Part shown: positions 27,935 through 36,496 of the stretch, piece by piece
Layout: every line of letters starts with the position of its first letter
How positions within the stretch are numbered: the first letter of the stretch is position 1
NCBI GenBank assembly: GCA_035487295.1
Contig: DATHMH010000041.1
Location: forward strand, 1 to 64,000
Direction of reading: 5' to 3'
Length of the DNA stretch: 64,000 nt
Source: QIAW01 sp035487295
Lineage (GTDB): Bacteria > Acidobacteriota > Terriglobia > Terriglobales > Acidobacteriaceae
Made by a program: the position numbers and the translations under genes
The notes under the pieces: generated by a model
Database searches by the model: none
Told to the model about the DNA's origin: nothing
The model's input: only the letters and a program-made list of their open reading frames with translations

Positions 27935-28798
27935 TTACCTCCAATCATCTTTGATGCCAGCCGATTCTCCCTCGGCAAACACCGTATCGAACATGGCATG
28001 CTTCTTGATCAGGATATCGCCAAACACGCGGTCCTGCCGCAGCAGGATTGCCTGCAACCGCACCAGCTCCAGCAGCGCCAGGAAGGCGCACACCAGCGTG
28101 CGCCGCGACTGTGTGTGTTGCAACAGTTGCTTCAGCTGTATGGGCCTCTCCTCCAGGAGCAAGCGGCGGCGCATGTAATCGATCATCTGCGAGACAGTGA
28201 CGGTTTCCTCATCCACCTGCAACAGGGGCCGCGACCGCGCGCGCGCCAGGATCTGCTGGAAGGTGCGTATCAGGTCCACGACATCGGCGGCCAGCTCGGG
28301 CTCGGTGCCTTCGGCGTCCTTGAATTCTCTCAGCGACGGGTTCGACCACACCGCATTCTCGATCTGCTGCTTTTGCAGCAGCATTTGCGCGGCATTCTTA
28401 TATTTTTCATGTTCCAGCAGGCGTTGCACCAGCTCTTCACGCGGATCTTCCTGCTGGTCGGGCGGCGCATCCGGGTCGCGCGGCAGTAGCATCTTCGATT
28501 TGATGTGGATGAGCAGCGACGCCCAGTAAATGAATTCGGCGGCAACATCCACATCGAGCTGCTTCATGCGCTCCACATAGGCGAGAAACTGCGCCGTGAT
28601 GCGGGCGATCGGAATGTCGTAAATGTCGATATCCTGCTTGCGGATAAGATCGAGCAGAAGATCGAGAGGCCCCTCGTAAACCTGCGAGACGCTGACCGCA
28701 AATGGAAAGTCGCTCACGCGCTGCGTCGCTACGGAGTTGCTTGCCGATGGTTTGCCGGCAGCAGCGCCCGAACCGGGTTGTGGAAGAATTTCAGACAT
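27935..28798 (-). CDS. scpA: Segregation and condensation protein ScpA
   Basis: About 287 residues. Kleisin subunit of SMC-ScpAB: the N-terminal segment VYEGPLDLLLDLIRKQDIDIYDIPIARIT binds the SMC neck and the C-terminal winged helix (TLVCAFLALLELVRLQAILLRQDRVFGDI) binds the SMC cap. MSEILPQPG at 28798 is taken as the start; a TTG at 28819 would add seven hydrophobic residues. A roughly 35-residue Ala/Ser-rich N-terminal extension precedes the conserved part. Confidence 0.94.
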   Translation of the reverse strand: MSEILPQPGSGAAAGKPSASNSVATQRVSDFPFAVSVSQVYEGPLDLLLDLIRKQDIDIYDIPIARITAQFLAYVERMKQLDVDVAAEFIYWASLLIHIKSKMLLPRDPDAPPDQQEDPREELVQRLLEHEKYKNAAQMLLQKQQIENAVWSNPSLREFKDAEGTEPELAADVVDLIRTFQQILARARSRPLLQVDEETVTVSQMIDYMRRRLLLEERPIQLKQLLQHTQSRRTLVCAFLALLELVRLQAILLRQDRVFGDILIKKHAMFDTVFAEGESAGIKDDWR

Positions 28799-28861
28799 TT
28801 TAGCGATCAACAATAGCAATCTGCATTCAGCCCAGGCAGATTCCTTTTAGTATTTTGTTAT

Positions 28862-28895
28862 CCTTCGCGTCTGGCGAAGGATCATGCGTTTCTCC
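28862..28895. repeat. Hairpin repeat TCCTTCGC...GCGAAGGA
   Basis: A small hairpin (about 28861-28881) followed by GCGAAGGATCATGCGTTTCT (28875-28894). The second part recurs with one change at about 54012-54031 upstream of the beta-CASP gene. It is the same GAAGGATC vocabulary as the GTCATCCTGAGC family. Confidence 0.55.
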
Positions 28896-28917
28896 CGGCG
28901 AATTGCAGCTTCAGCAC

Positions 28918-29994
28918 TCAACGCGAATTTGTCTTGCCGGCCGCGCCTGCCGCAGGCTGTTCAAATTCTCTGGACATATGCATGGCTGAGCGCGCTTCCT
29001 GCATTGTGCTCTCAGCGGCTTTCTGGGCCTTGGCCGAACCTGCCTCCAGAATATCCCATGCCAGCCGCGGATTCTGTTCATATTTTTTCCGCCGCTCCTG
29101 CATGGGAGCGAGCTTGGCCACAATCGCGTCTGCTGCCCAGCCTTTGCATTCGATACAGCCGATTCCAGCAGAGCGGCAGCCTTCATAGACCTTGGCGAGA
29201 GTATCTTTGCTGCTGAAAATTTTGTGCAGATCGCCAACCGGGCACACATCCGGATTTCCAGGATCGGTCCGCCGCACCCGTGCCGGGTCCGTGACCATGG
29301 GTTTGAGCTTTTGCCGGACCACCGGCTCAGGATCGGTCAGCAGGATTGTATTGCCATAAGACTTGGACATCTTGCGGCCATCCACGCCAGGCAGCTTGGG
29401 TGCAGGCGTGAGCAGTGGCTGAGGCTCTGGGAAAACAAATTTATCGTCTCCCGGATAGAACTGATTGAAGCGCCGCGCCACTTCGCGTGTCAGCTCGATG
29501 TGCGCCACCTGGTCTTCGCCCACCGGCACGTATTGCGCCTGGTAGATCAAAATATCGGCGGACTGCAGCAGGGGATATCCCAGAAACCCGTAGGTTCCCA
29601 AATCTTTGTCGTGAATATTTTCACGCTGCTCTTTGTACGTAGGCACGCGTTCGAGCCATCCCAGCGGCGTGATCATAGAAAATATGAGATGCAACTCGGC
29701 GTGCTGCGGCACATGCGACTGGATAAAAAGAACCGAATGCTCTGGATCGAGCCCCGCCGCCAGCCAGTCTAGCAGCACTTCCACGCAATTCTGCTTGACC
29801 TGGGAGGTGTCAGCATAGTCAGTCGTCAGCGCGTGCCAGTCGGCAATGAAGAAATAACAGTCGTATTTGCCGCCCTCCTGCAGCTTCACCCAGTTTTCCA
29901 GCGCGCCTACATAATTTCCTAAATGAAGTTTGCCGGTGGGGCGCATGCCGCTCAGCACGCGCGGTTTTTGTGTGGAAGTTGGCTCAGGTGACAT
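28918..29994 (-). CDS. trpS: Tryptophanyl-tRNA synthetase
   Basis: 358 residues, class I synthetase. The HIGH-type motif is GKLHLGNYVGALENWV near residue 21, and the KMSKS loop is exact (GVDGRKMSKSYGN). LQSADILIYQAQYVPVGEDQVAHIELTREVARRFN is the tRNA/tryptophan domain core. It heads the trpS-scpA-scpB-rluB run. The C-terminal Ala/Gly-rich tail (QPAAGAAGKTNSR) is an extension of low complexity. Confidence 0.96.
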   Translation of the reverse strand: MSPEPTSTQKPRVLSGMRPTGKLHLGNYVGALENWVKLQEGGKYDCYFFIADWHALTTDYADTSQVKQNCVEVLLDWLAAGLDPEHSVLFIQSHVPQHAELHLIFSMITPLGWLERVPTYKEQRENIHDKDLGTYGFLGYPLLQSADILIYQAQYVPVGEDQVAHIELTREVARRFNQFYPGDDKFVFPEPQPLLTPAPKLPGVDGRKMSKSYGNTILLTDPEPVVRQKLKPMVTDPARVRRTDPGNPDVCPVGDLHKIFSSKDTLAKVYEGCRSAGIGCIECKGWAADAIVAKLAPMQERRKKYEQNPRLAWDILEAGSAKAQKAAESTMQEARSAMHMSREFEQPAAGAAGKTNSR

Positions 29995-30036
29995 TCAGCT
30001 CTCTGGAGACGAAGATTTTATGATGGTAACACGCAA

Positions 30037-30057
30037 CAGTTTCAAGTTTCGAGTTTC
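30037..30057. repeat. Heptamer array, unit AAGTTTC
   Basis: CAGTTTC, AAGTTTC, GAGTTTC between trpS and the acyltransferase gene. It is the inverse orientation of the GAAACTC unit at 12944. Confidence 0.75.
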
Positions 30058-30096
30058 TGGTTTTTTCGCAGTGGAGGAACGTGGATTAACGCTGAT

Positions 30097-30906
30097 TTAT
30101 TTTTTATCTGCGGGACGCACATCCGGCGGCGCAATGGTCTTCACCTTCAGCGTGCGGGCAGGAATGCCGCCTTTGATGTGGTAAGGCTCAACGTCCTTTG
30201 TAGCGACGCCCATAGCGCCCAGCATGCCATGCTCGCCCACCCTCACGCCGCTGAGCACCGTGGCGTGGTAGGTGACGCGCGCCTTGGGGCCGATTTCAGT
30301 GGGCGTGTTGGTGATGATCATGCCGTCGTTCAGGTCATGCTCATGCGAATAGACGTTGGCGTAGTCGGAAATGGAGCTGCCTTCATGAATAATGATCTGG
30401 CCGCGGTCGTCGAGCAGAACATATTTATGAATGGTGCAGTTATCTTCCACCGTCAGGTTGTAGCCAAACGAGATCTCGACCCCGTGGAAGATTTTCACGT
30501 TCTTGCCGATCGCTTTAAAGATATGACCCGCCAGCATGGCGCGCACGCGAAAACCCAGCCAGTGGTTGAGGCCCACCGGTGACCGGTCATACATCATCCA
30601 GAACCAGATCAGCGGCTTGCGTTCGCCGTATTTTGCCGGGTCCACGTCGCCATAATATTCGGGCTCAAGCGTGGCGTTACGCGGATCGAAAGAGTGCACC
30701 AGCGCCTGCTGCGCCAGCGGTTCGGTGAGCTTGGGTTCATGGTAGGCTCGTCCGAGATAGAGTTCGTGCAGCGCATTGCGGACCACCAGGCTGCGATGCT
30801 CCGGATCGCGATTCATGAATTCACGGTCGAGCGCCTCGATCCAGCCCAGAAATATTTTTTCCGCGGCCGGTGTAGGTCCGATTTGGCGATAGTTGTAACG
30901 AGGCAT
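30097..30906 (-). CDS. Left-handed beta-helix (hexapeptide) acyltransferase
   Basis: 269 residues. The last 130 form hexapeptide turns (NVKIFHGVEISFGYNLTVEDNCTIHKYVLLDDRG, ANVYSHEHDLNDGMI, VTYHATVLSGVRVGEHGMLGAMGVATKDVEPYHIKGGIPARTL), the LbH fold of CoA-dependent O- or N-acyltransferases such as maltose/galactoside acetyltransferases. The catalytic His is probably in the YSHEHDL segment. About 120 N-terminal residues are not part of the helix and resemble none I can name. Likely polysaccharide or lipid decoration. The gene stands alone; heptamers start two bases before the region upstream of its ATG. Confidence 0.82.
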   Translation of the reverse strand: MPRYNYRQIGPTPAAEKIFLGWIEALDREFMNRDPEHRSLVVRNALHELYLGRAYHEPKLTEPLAQQALVHSFDPRNATLEPEYYGDVDPAKYGERKPLIWFWMMYDRSPVGLNHWLGFRVRAMLAGHIFKAIGKNVKIFHGVEISFGYNLTVEDNCTIHKYVLLDDRGQIIIHEGSSISDYANVYSHEHDLNDGMIITNTPTEIGPKARVTYHATVLSGVRVGEHGMLGAMGVATKDVEPYHIKGGIPARTLKVKTIAPPDVRPADKK

Positions 30907-30916
30907 GATGAAGTTC

Positions 30917-31054
30917 GATTTACGAATTAAGATTTACGATTTGTGACGTTATTGGGGTGTATGAATCAGCAGCCCGCGGTTGAGATAAGGCATTTATCAA
31001 TTGCATTTCGCATTTTGCAAAATCGAAAATCGTAATTCTTAATTCGTAAATCTA
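30917..31054. repeat. Inverted pair of GATTTAC / AAATCGT heptamer arrays
   Basis: Left 30917-30944: GATTTAC, GAATTAA, GATTTAC, GATTTGT. Right 31020-31054: AAATCGA, AAATCGT, AATTCTT, AATTCGT, AAATCTA. The last unit contains the stop codon of the transketolase C-terminal gene (31052-31054). Confidence 0.88.
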
Positions 31055-32026
31055 CCCCTTTCGTTTCAGAACAGCATGGACGGCTTGAACGATGTGGGGC
31101 GCGGTGAGTCCGTATTTTTCCATGAGCTGGTCGGGGGTGCCTGATTCGGCATACGTGTCCTGGATGGCGACGAACTCCATGGGCACGGGCCTGGATTTGG
31201 CGACAGCTTGCGCCACATGCGCTCCCAGGCCGCCATCGAGCAGGTGCTCTTCGGCGCTCACAATCGCGCCACACTCCTGGGCTGCTTTGGCGATTGCGGC
31301 ATCATCCAGCGGCTTGATGGTGTGCATGTCGATGACCCGCGCGTGCACGCCCTCTTCTTCCAGTTGCGCCTGCGCCTGCAGGGCGTAGCCAACCTCAAGG
31401 CCGCAAGCCACAATGGCCACATCGCGGCCATCGCCATGAGTTTTGGCTTTGCCGATCTCAAAGCTGTCTGTGGCCGAATAAATGATAGGGCCCTTGGCCC
31501 GGGCCGTGCGCATATAAACCGGCCCCACGTGCTCCGCCATGCGGTGCACCAGGGCGCGGGCGCAGAACTCATCGGAGGGGACCAGGACTGCGAACCCGGC
31601 CAGCCCGCACATGAGAGCGATATCTTCCACCGATTGCTGGCTCGGGCCATCTTCGCCAATGGAGATGCCGCCGTGCGAGCCGCAAAACTTGGCGTTCACC
31701 CGCGGGTAGGCTACGCAGGTGCGCATCTGGTCGTAGCCTTTGTCACAAAGGAATACCGCGAATGAAGAAGCAAAGGTGAGCTTGCCGCACAGCGCCAGGC
31801 CGCTGGAAATGCCGACCATGTTGGCTTCGGCAATGCCGCAGGTGAAGAAGCGCTCGGGAAATTTTTCCTGGAACTTGGCGCTGAAGGTGGATTTCGCCAG
31901 GTCGGCATCGAGCACAACCACGTTGGGGTTCTTCGCGCCCAGCTCTGCCAAAGCCTGTCCATAGGCCTCGCGCGTGGCCGCTCCCATCTTCAATTCGAAT
32001 TTCGGTTTTGTCGGAGTAGTAGCCAT
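31052..32026 (-). CDS. Transketolase, C-terminal subunit
   Basis: 324 residues from ATG 32026. It has the pyrimidine-binding domain (EAYGQALAELGAKNPNVVVLDADLAKSTFS, GIAEANMVGISSGLALCGK with the catalytic Glu) and the C-terminal transketolase domain (EEHLLDGGLGAHVAQAVAKSRP). With the separate N-terminal subunit upstream it forms a split transketolase of the non-oxidative pentose phosphate pathway, or a DXPS-like relative. The stop TAG lies inside a heptamer array. Confidence 0.92.
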   Translation of the reverse strand: MATTPTKPKFELKMGAATREAYGQALAELGAKNPNVVVLDADLAKSTFSAKFQEKFPERFFTCGIAEANMVGISSGLALCGKLTFASSFAVFLCDKGYDQMRTCVAYPRVNAKFCGSHGGISIGEDGPSQQSVEDIALMCGLAGFAVLVPSDEFCARALVHRMAEHVGPVYMRTARAKGPIIYSATDSFEIGKAKTHGDGRDVAIVACGLEVGYALQAQAQLEEEGVHARVIDMHTIKPLDDAAIAKAAQECGAIVSAEEHLLDGGLGAHVAQAVAKSRPVPMEFVAIQDTYAESGTPDQLMEKYGLTAPHIVQAVHAVLKRKG

Positions 32027-32091
32027 TTTTGTGTCGTTAATAAATTCAAATCTAGTGCCAGAACGCTTATTTGCGTTCAAATCAACGTCAT

Positions 32092-32180
32092 AATTTACGA
32101 TTTATGAATTACGATTTAAGATTTAATGTCAGCATCAACTTCTTCGTTCGCTAAATCGTAAATCAGAAATCGTAAATCTT
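32092..32180. repeat. Inverted pair of GATTTAC / AAATCGT heptamer arrays
   Basis: Left 32092-32126: AATTTAC, GATTTAT, GAATTAC, GATTTAA, GATTTAA. Right 32153-32180: AAATCGT, AAATCAG, AAATCGT, AAATCTT, ending in the stop codon of the transketolase N-terminal gene (32179-32181). Confidence 0.88.
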
Positions 32181-33057
32181 ACTTCGTACTTTCCAGCTCT
32201 TTCACCGCCGCCGCAACTTCTTCCGGCTTGGGTGCAACCCCGTGCCACTTGGGGTTGTTCTCCATGAACGAGACGCCTTTGCCTTTGACGGTATTGGCAA
32301 TAATGGTCGTAGGTTTGCCGCTTGTGTTCGCCCGTGCTTTTTCCAAAGCTGGAATTACCTGATCGAAGTTGTGGCCGTCAATTTCCACGGCGTTCCATCC
32401 AAAGCTCGAGAACTTCGCCGCTAATGGGTCCACATCGAGAATGTCTTTGGTGAAGCCATCCAGCTGCTGGTGGTTGTAGTCAACGATGACGGTCAAATTG
32501 CTCAGCTTGTGGTAAGGAGCGAACATCGCCGCCTCCCAGTTCTGGCCTTCCTGTATCTCTCCATCGCCCACCATCACAAAAGTGTGGTAGTCGAGTTTGT
32601 CGAGGCGCGCTGCCAGCGCCATGCCGATGCCGATGGATAGTCCCTGCCCGAGCGAGCCGGTAGAGGCCTCGAGCACGGGCAGCATGCGCCGGTCAGGATG
32701 TCCCTGCAGCGGCGAGCCCAGCTTGCGCAGCGTGGGCAGAATTGCGGGATCAATATATCCCGCTTCGGCCAGCATGGCATACAGCGCCGGACAACCGTGG
32801 CCCTTGCTGAGAATAAAACGGTCGCGCTCCCGCCATGCCGGATTCTTCGGGTCGTGCCGCAGCACGCGAAAATAAAGCGCGGCCAGCAGCTCGACCTCCG
32901 AGAGCGATCCCCCCGGGTGCCCGCTGCCTGCGGCCCCAATCATTTTTATGATCTCGATGCGCACCCGGTTGGCCATGCGTTTGAGTTCATCAGTCGAATC
33001 GATGCGCGGTCCTCCCGGGGTCAATTTGACGCTACTGGGAACTACGGTTGTGCTCAT
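32179..33057 (-). CDS. Transketolase, N-terminal (ThDP-binding) subunit
   Basis: 292 residues. ThDP and metal site GDGEIQEGQNWEAAMFAPYHKLSNLTVIVDYN (GDG...N motif), with GAAGSGHPGGSLSEVELLAALY at the start. It pairs with the downstream C-terminal subunit to make an active enzyme. The ATG overlaps the GAF gene stop by four bases, so GAF-tktN-tktC is a translation-coupled run. The protein ends with Lys-stop written AAGTAA, the sequence that recurs at the end of the GATTTAC repeats. Confidence 0.93.
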   Translation of the reverse strand: MSTTVVPSSVKLTPGGPRIDSTDELKRMANRVRIEIIKMIGAAGSGHPGGSLSEVELLAALYFRVLRHDPKNPAWRERDRFILSKGHGCPALYAMLAEAGYIDPAILPTLRKLGSPLQGHPDRRMLPVLEASTGSLGQGLSIGIGMALAARLDKLDYHTFVMVGDGEIQEGQNWEAAMFAPYHKLSNLTVIVDYNHQQLDGFTKDILDVDPLAAKFSSFGWNAVEIDGHNFDQVIPALEKARANTSGKPTTIIANTVKGKGVSFMENNPKWHGVAPKPEEVAAAVKELESTK

Positions 33058-33707
33058 GCGCGAAGCACCTCTCCTGCAATGGTCTTGCGGGTGCTGGCTT
33101 TTGCCGCGCTCGCCAGCTTATCGGCCTCCGGTCCGGTTTTTTTATTTGTGTCTTTATTATTCACATCGATCTCCTTGCGCTGGCCGGCGATTTGCATTTG
33201 CATACGCAGCTTCTGTATCACAACTTTTCCATTCGAGCTCAAATAACGCGCTACCAGCCTGGCCACCTGCCTCAGCAGTGTCTGGTCATGATATGCGAAG
33301 CCCGCCGGTCCTTCGCTTTCCACGTCGATAACCCCGCGCACGCGGCCAGCCAGTTTGATGGGAATAGCCATTTCAGCATGAAGTCTGGAGCCTGCGCCTT
33401 CGAACTGCATTTGAAGCTGGCGCACCATCATGTGTCCGCTTCGGACAACGGCATCCACCTTGTCATTCCCCAACGCGACTTCAAGACACGGCAAAGCCGG
33501 CCCCCGGTAGGCCAGAGGAACATATGCCGGCCCAGGAGCTTTCTTATCAACCACGGCGTAAATGCCGAGAGAAGAATACCCGCGCTGGCGATAAAGCAAC
33601 TCAGCCAGTTGCTCGAGCGGCGAGTCTTCGCCCCGGGCTGGTGCCTGCGCCAGAATGTGCTCAGCCTGCTTTACCAGCTTTCGCGGGTCGGTCTTTTTAA
33701 TTTTCAA
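33054..33707 (-). CDS. GAF-domain protein
   Basis: 217 residues. A single GAF domain spans about 30-160 (LYRQRGYSSLGIYAVVD..., HAEMAIPIKLAGRVRGVIDVESEGPAGFAYHDQTLLRQVARLVARYL), similar to the free-methionine sulfoxide reductase / small-molecule sensing GAF group, although the Cys residues of the reductase are not evident. A basic, Lys-rich C-terminal tail of about 50 residues follows. Coupling to transketolase suggests a metabolic sensor, but this is inference. Confidence 0.78.
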   Translation of the reverse strand: MKIKKTDPRKLVKQAEHILAQAPARGEDSPLEQLAELLYRQRGYSSLGIYAVVDKKAPGPAYVPLAYRGPALPCLEVALGNDKVDAVVRSGHMMVRQLQMQFEGAGSRLHAEMAIPIKLAGRVRGVIDVESEGPAGFAYHDQTLLRQVARLVARYLSSNGKVVIQKLRMQMQIAGQRKEIDVNNKDTNKKTGPEADKLASAAKASTRKTIAGEVLRA

Positions 33708-34114
33708 GCGCTATTCCACAGGGAAGAATTGGGAACTTCTCTTCTAGTTTAATGTTGCGTTATCGCACGGTCAATAAAATCTGCAATGCGGCAGATCTGG
33801 TGCGGGTTGCGGAAAAACTCCTCGTGGGTGGAGACTTGTATCAGGCACGATCCCGCTTTGCGAGTATTAAGACCTGATGGATGAACAATCCCGAAGGGGT
33901 GACGTACGATAGCCCGGCAGTTGACTGCTGGGTGACTGTAGATAACTCTGAGGTGCTCACAAAACTCTTTAGCCCGGAAAACAGCAATTCGTCGCTCAAG
34001 GGTATTTTCCCGCTATTCCGAAACACGCGAGTAGTGCTCAGCAAAGAAAAAGCGAATTATCTTCTCCAGCGAGAGCTGGAAATCCAGAGTACAATTGCGC
34101 CACACGAGACTGCC
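33708..34114. other. Gene-free stretch upstream of a small membrane protein
   Basis: A frame open from 33881 runs into the downstream gene, but its first 78 residues do not look like a protein domain. I see nothing else. A TACAAT-like -10 lies at 34090. Confidence 0.4.
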
Positions 34115-34540
34115 ATGGAAACCAAAAGAACCACCACCAGATTTTCCTATCGCATTGAGGAGAAGCCCGGTGGCGGATTCATTGCCCGTTCCACCGATCC
34201 CGGGGTCGAGCCTTTGGAAGGCGAGACCAGGGAAGAGGTCCTGCGGAACGTCGAGGCCAAAATCAGCGCGATTATCGGGGAGCAGCTCCCCAGCTTTAAA
34301 TTCGGCGGCCTGAACCTGACCGCGAAGACCAGGGTCAATGTTACCCATCAGACCAGGTTTGGCGATTCATCCAATCTGTCTTCCTCACCAGATTTTTCCC
34401 AACGCGGCCTTCCTCAATCCAGCGATTCGATGGGGCCCATCATGCGCGGCGACCAGTCCAATCCCATTGGAGTCGTCTTGCGTATTCTGGCCGCACTGAT
34501 CGGAGCCGGGGCGCTGGTCTATTTCTTTCTCCATCGCTGA
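34115..34540 (+). CDS. Small C-tail-anchored protein, unknown function
   Basis: 141 residues from ATG 34115. An N-terminal beta-rich domain (TTTRFSYRIEEKPGGGFIARSTDPGVEPLEGETREEVLRNVEAKI) resembles the short HicB-like / DUF1902 strand-strand-helix pattern. Then comes a Ser/Asn-rich linker and a single C-terminal transmembrane helix (VLRILAALIGAGALVYFFLHR). The open frame extends 78 codons further upstream, so the start is uncertain. No toxin partner is adjacent. Confidence 0.55.
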   Translation: METKRTTTRFSYRIEEKPGGGFIARSTDPGVEPLEGETREEVLRNVEAKISAIIGEQLPSFKFGGLNLTAKTRVNVTHQTRFGDSSNLSSSPDFSQRGLPQSSDSMGPIMRGDQSNPIGVVLRILAALIGAGALVYFFLHR

Positions 34541-34728
34541 ATGCTGAATAACGATATTCAGTACTGGCCCCAGCATCTCCAAATCGGGTCGCAGAGCAGC
34601 GCCCGTCATCCGTTTTGTTGATTTTTACCATGAAAATTTTAGATTTGTCATTTCCACAGCGATGTCACAAACTGAAAATGGATCGGGGAACCCCCAGTAA
34701 CACCAGTCGGATATTACCGGAGAACCCT

Positions 34729-34932
34729 ATGGATTTTGCTCTTCTGTTCAATATTGTGATTGGCTCGCTGGCCATACTGCGATGCGTACTTTTTGTCTTT
34801 TTCTACCGCGCTTTTAGCGAGGAAAAAGACGTACATCCGATTTACCGGCAGGCGTGCTCAGCAACGGTTGAGGAAGAAGAATCATTGCGCCTGGAAGGTT
34901 CTCCGGCGCCGGTCACTACCCTCGCCGCATAA
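34729..34932 (+). CDS. Small membrane protein, unknown
   Basis: 67 residues beginning MDFALLFNIVIGSLAILRCVLFVFFYRAF, one transmembrane helix, followed by an acidic cytoplasmic-type tail. GGAGA lies six bases before the ATG, which favours this start over an upstream one. The stop is followed directly by a heptamer-containing repeat. No family recognised. Confidence 0.5.
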   Translation: MDFALLFNIVIGSLAILRCVLFVFFYRAFSEEKDVHPIYRQACSATVEEEESLRLEGSPAPVTTLAA

Positions 34933-35000
34933 GTAAGCGGAAAATTGCTGCATTTCTTTAAATCAAAAATCGTAAATCAGAATTCGCAAATCTTACTTCC
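34931..35000. repeat. Repeat copy left of the zinc-ribbon gene (inverse of 35233-35325)
   Basis: Contains GAAAATTGCTGCATTTCTT, then units AAATCAA, AAATCGT, AAATCAG, AATTCGC, AAATCTT, ACTTCC, ending at the zinc-ribbon stop codon. Read in reverse it aligns with the repeat on the other side of that gene, including 17 identical bases GAAATGCAGCAATTTTC. Confidence 0.8.
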
Positions 35001-35185
35001 TAGGCCCGCTTGGGATGTAAGCGATACTGCTCTTTCTTAGGATGCCTGTGGTGAGCATCCTCTATGGTGTGGCGTTCCACCAGCACCTCTGTGCCGCATC
35101 CATCGCACCTAAAGCTGATCCTGTGCTTATGGCCCAGCACTGCGCTGTTCTCCTTACTGCATACCGGGCATCTCAGTCTCGCCAT
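35000..35185 (-). CDS. Small zinc-ribbon protein
   Basis: 61 residues from ATG 35185. MARLRCPVCSKENSAVLGHK and FRCDGCGTEVLVERHT give a C-x2-C...C-x2-C zinc ribbon, followed by a His/Lys-rich basic tail. The size and fold suggest a nucleic-acid- or ribosome-associated small protein; no specific family recognised. It is enclosed by inverted copies of a GATTTAC-type repeat. A longer frame upstream exists, but the ribbon starts best at this Met. Confidence 0.6.
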   Translation of the reverse strand: MARLRCPVCSKENSAVLGHKHRISFRCDGCGTEVLVERHTIEDAHHRHPKKEQYRLHPKRA

Positions 35186-35234
35186 ACCTGACTTGGATGC
35201 GAGAGACAGTGCAAAGGTGCAACTCACATTTTGG

Positions 35235-35348
35235 AAGTAAGAAGTACGATTTACGATTTCAGGGTTTACGAATTACGATTTTTGATTTTGCAGAAATGCA
35301 GCAATTTTCAGCTTATTTAAGCTAAATCGTAAATCGAACTTCTTACTT
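35235..35348. mobile_element. 114-bp MITE-like element with 25-bp inverted ends
   Basis: Left end AAGTAAGAAGTACGATTTAC... (35235-35259) and right end (35324-35348, read inverse) match at 24 of 25 positions. The interior holds further GATTTAC units and the piece GCAGAAATGCAGCAATTTTC. The right end includes the stop codon of the patatin gene. A solo end with the same 25 bases closes the beta-CASP gene at 52549-52573. No coding capacity. Confidence 0.78.
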
Positions 35349-36326
35349 TGCAGTGAGCGGTGTGGGTTGCAGTGCGGGAGCGCCCGATACCTTGGAGCTG
35401 GATTTTTCGGCGGATTGCGTCTGCAATTCAGCAGGCGCCAGCTCAGGCTGTGTGCCTTCGAGCCATGCGCGCACCTGGGGCAGAATTGCGCGGGTAGCGG
35501 CTTCGCCGATGGCGATCATCTCCGGAGAGCGCTGGAATTCGTCATAACCGAAGCGGGCGATATCGGGTTCCACCATCAGGTCAGTGTGCTGCTTCCAGAA
35601 TGTACTCATTCTTTCCTGGGCGATAGAAAAGCACTGGCCGATTACGTCGAAGATATGCCGCGGCCCTTTGCCTGTGACCCAGTGAGCCGCCAGATGCACG
35701 GATATGACGCGCTCGGCGCCCATCTCCCGTAACGGCTTGGCGGGAACCGGGTAGCCCAGAAGCCCGTCTACGTACAGCTTTCCATCGAGATTTACGGGAA
35801 GAAACATTCCCGGATATGCGCAGCTTGCGCGCACCGCATCAATCAGCGAACCCGATTTGAAAACCACGCCCTGACCGGTTGTCAGGTCGGTGGCGGCGAC
35901 GGCCAAAGGAATGCGCAATTTTTCAAAAGTGGGCACTTTAAGCAGCTTCTCAAGAAAGCCAGTCATGCGATCGTTGGAGCACAGGGCAAAGCGCGAGATG
36001 GTCCAGCGGGCGAAGTCTTTAAAGCGCACCAGCATGGCAATCTCTTCCATCTCCTTGGCGCTCATACCGCTGCAATAGGCCGCGCCGATCACCGCGCCTA
36101 CGCTGGTTCCTGCAATGTAGTCAATGGGGATGCGCTCTTGTTCAAACACCTTGAGCACGCCGATGTGCGTCATGCCGCGGGCAAACCCGCCACCAAGGGC
36201 AATTCCAATACGGGGTCTTTTGGCCAGAGGGAGTGGAGCGGGGGCTTCGACAACACGGCCCTGCCGCCGGGCAAGTTCTTCCCTGAAAGCCTTTACCGAG
36301 CGCACGATTTTGGAAAACGGCCTCAT
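35343..36326 (-). CDS. Patatin-like phospholipase (RssA type)
   Basis: 327 residues. Oxyanion region GIALGGGFARGMTHIGVLKVFE, nucleophile elbow GTSVG, and catalytic Asp in VDGLLGYPVPAKPLREMGAERVISV. This matches bacterial patatin-like serine hydrolases of the RssA/YchK group, cytoplasmic or membrane-peripheral lipases. The C-terminal 35 residues are Ala/Ser/Pro-rich and end in Lys-stop written AAGTAA inside the repeat end described at 35235, so the last codon and stop may be repeat-derived. Confidence 0.9.
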   Translation of the reverse strand: MRPFSKIVRSVKAFREELARRQGRVVEAPAPLPLAKRPRIGIALGGGFARGMTHIGVLKVFEQERIPIDYIAGTSVGAVIGAAYCSGMSAKEMEEIAMLVRFKDFARWTISRFALCSNDRMTGFLEKLLKVPTFEKLRIPLAVAATDLTTGQGVVFKSGSLIDAVRASCAYPGMFLPVNLDGKLYVDGLLGYPVPAKPLREMGAERVISVHLAAHWVTGKGPRHIFDVIGQCFSIAQERMSTFWKQHTDLMVEPDIARFGYDEFQRSPEMIAIGEAATRAILPQVRAWLEGTQPELAPAELQTQSAEKSSSKVSGAPALQPTPLTAK

Positions 36327-36496
36327 GTAGCAATCCCGCTTAACTTCCAGCTCTGGATATTTAGATGCTTAATTGTGATCACTTAGCTGTAGATTGTTAC
36401 ACGATTTAGGTGCCAAAAAGTGTCAAAATTTGATGGACTTTTTGTAAACCTCATGTAAATGCCTTATTTTCCGGGACTGTTAGGACTACAAATAGT

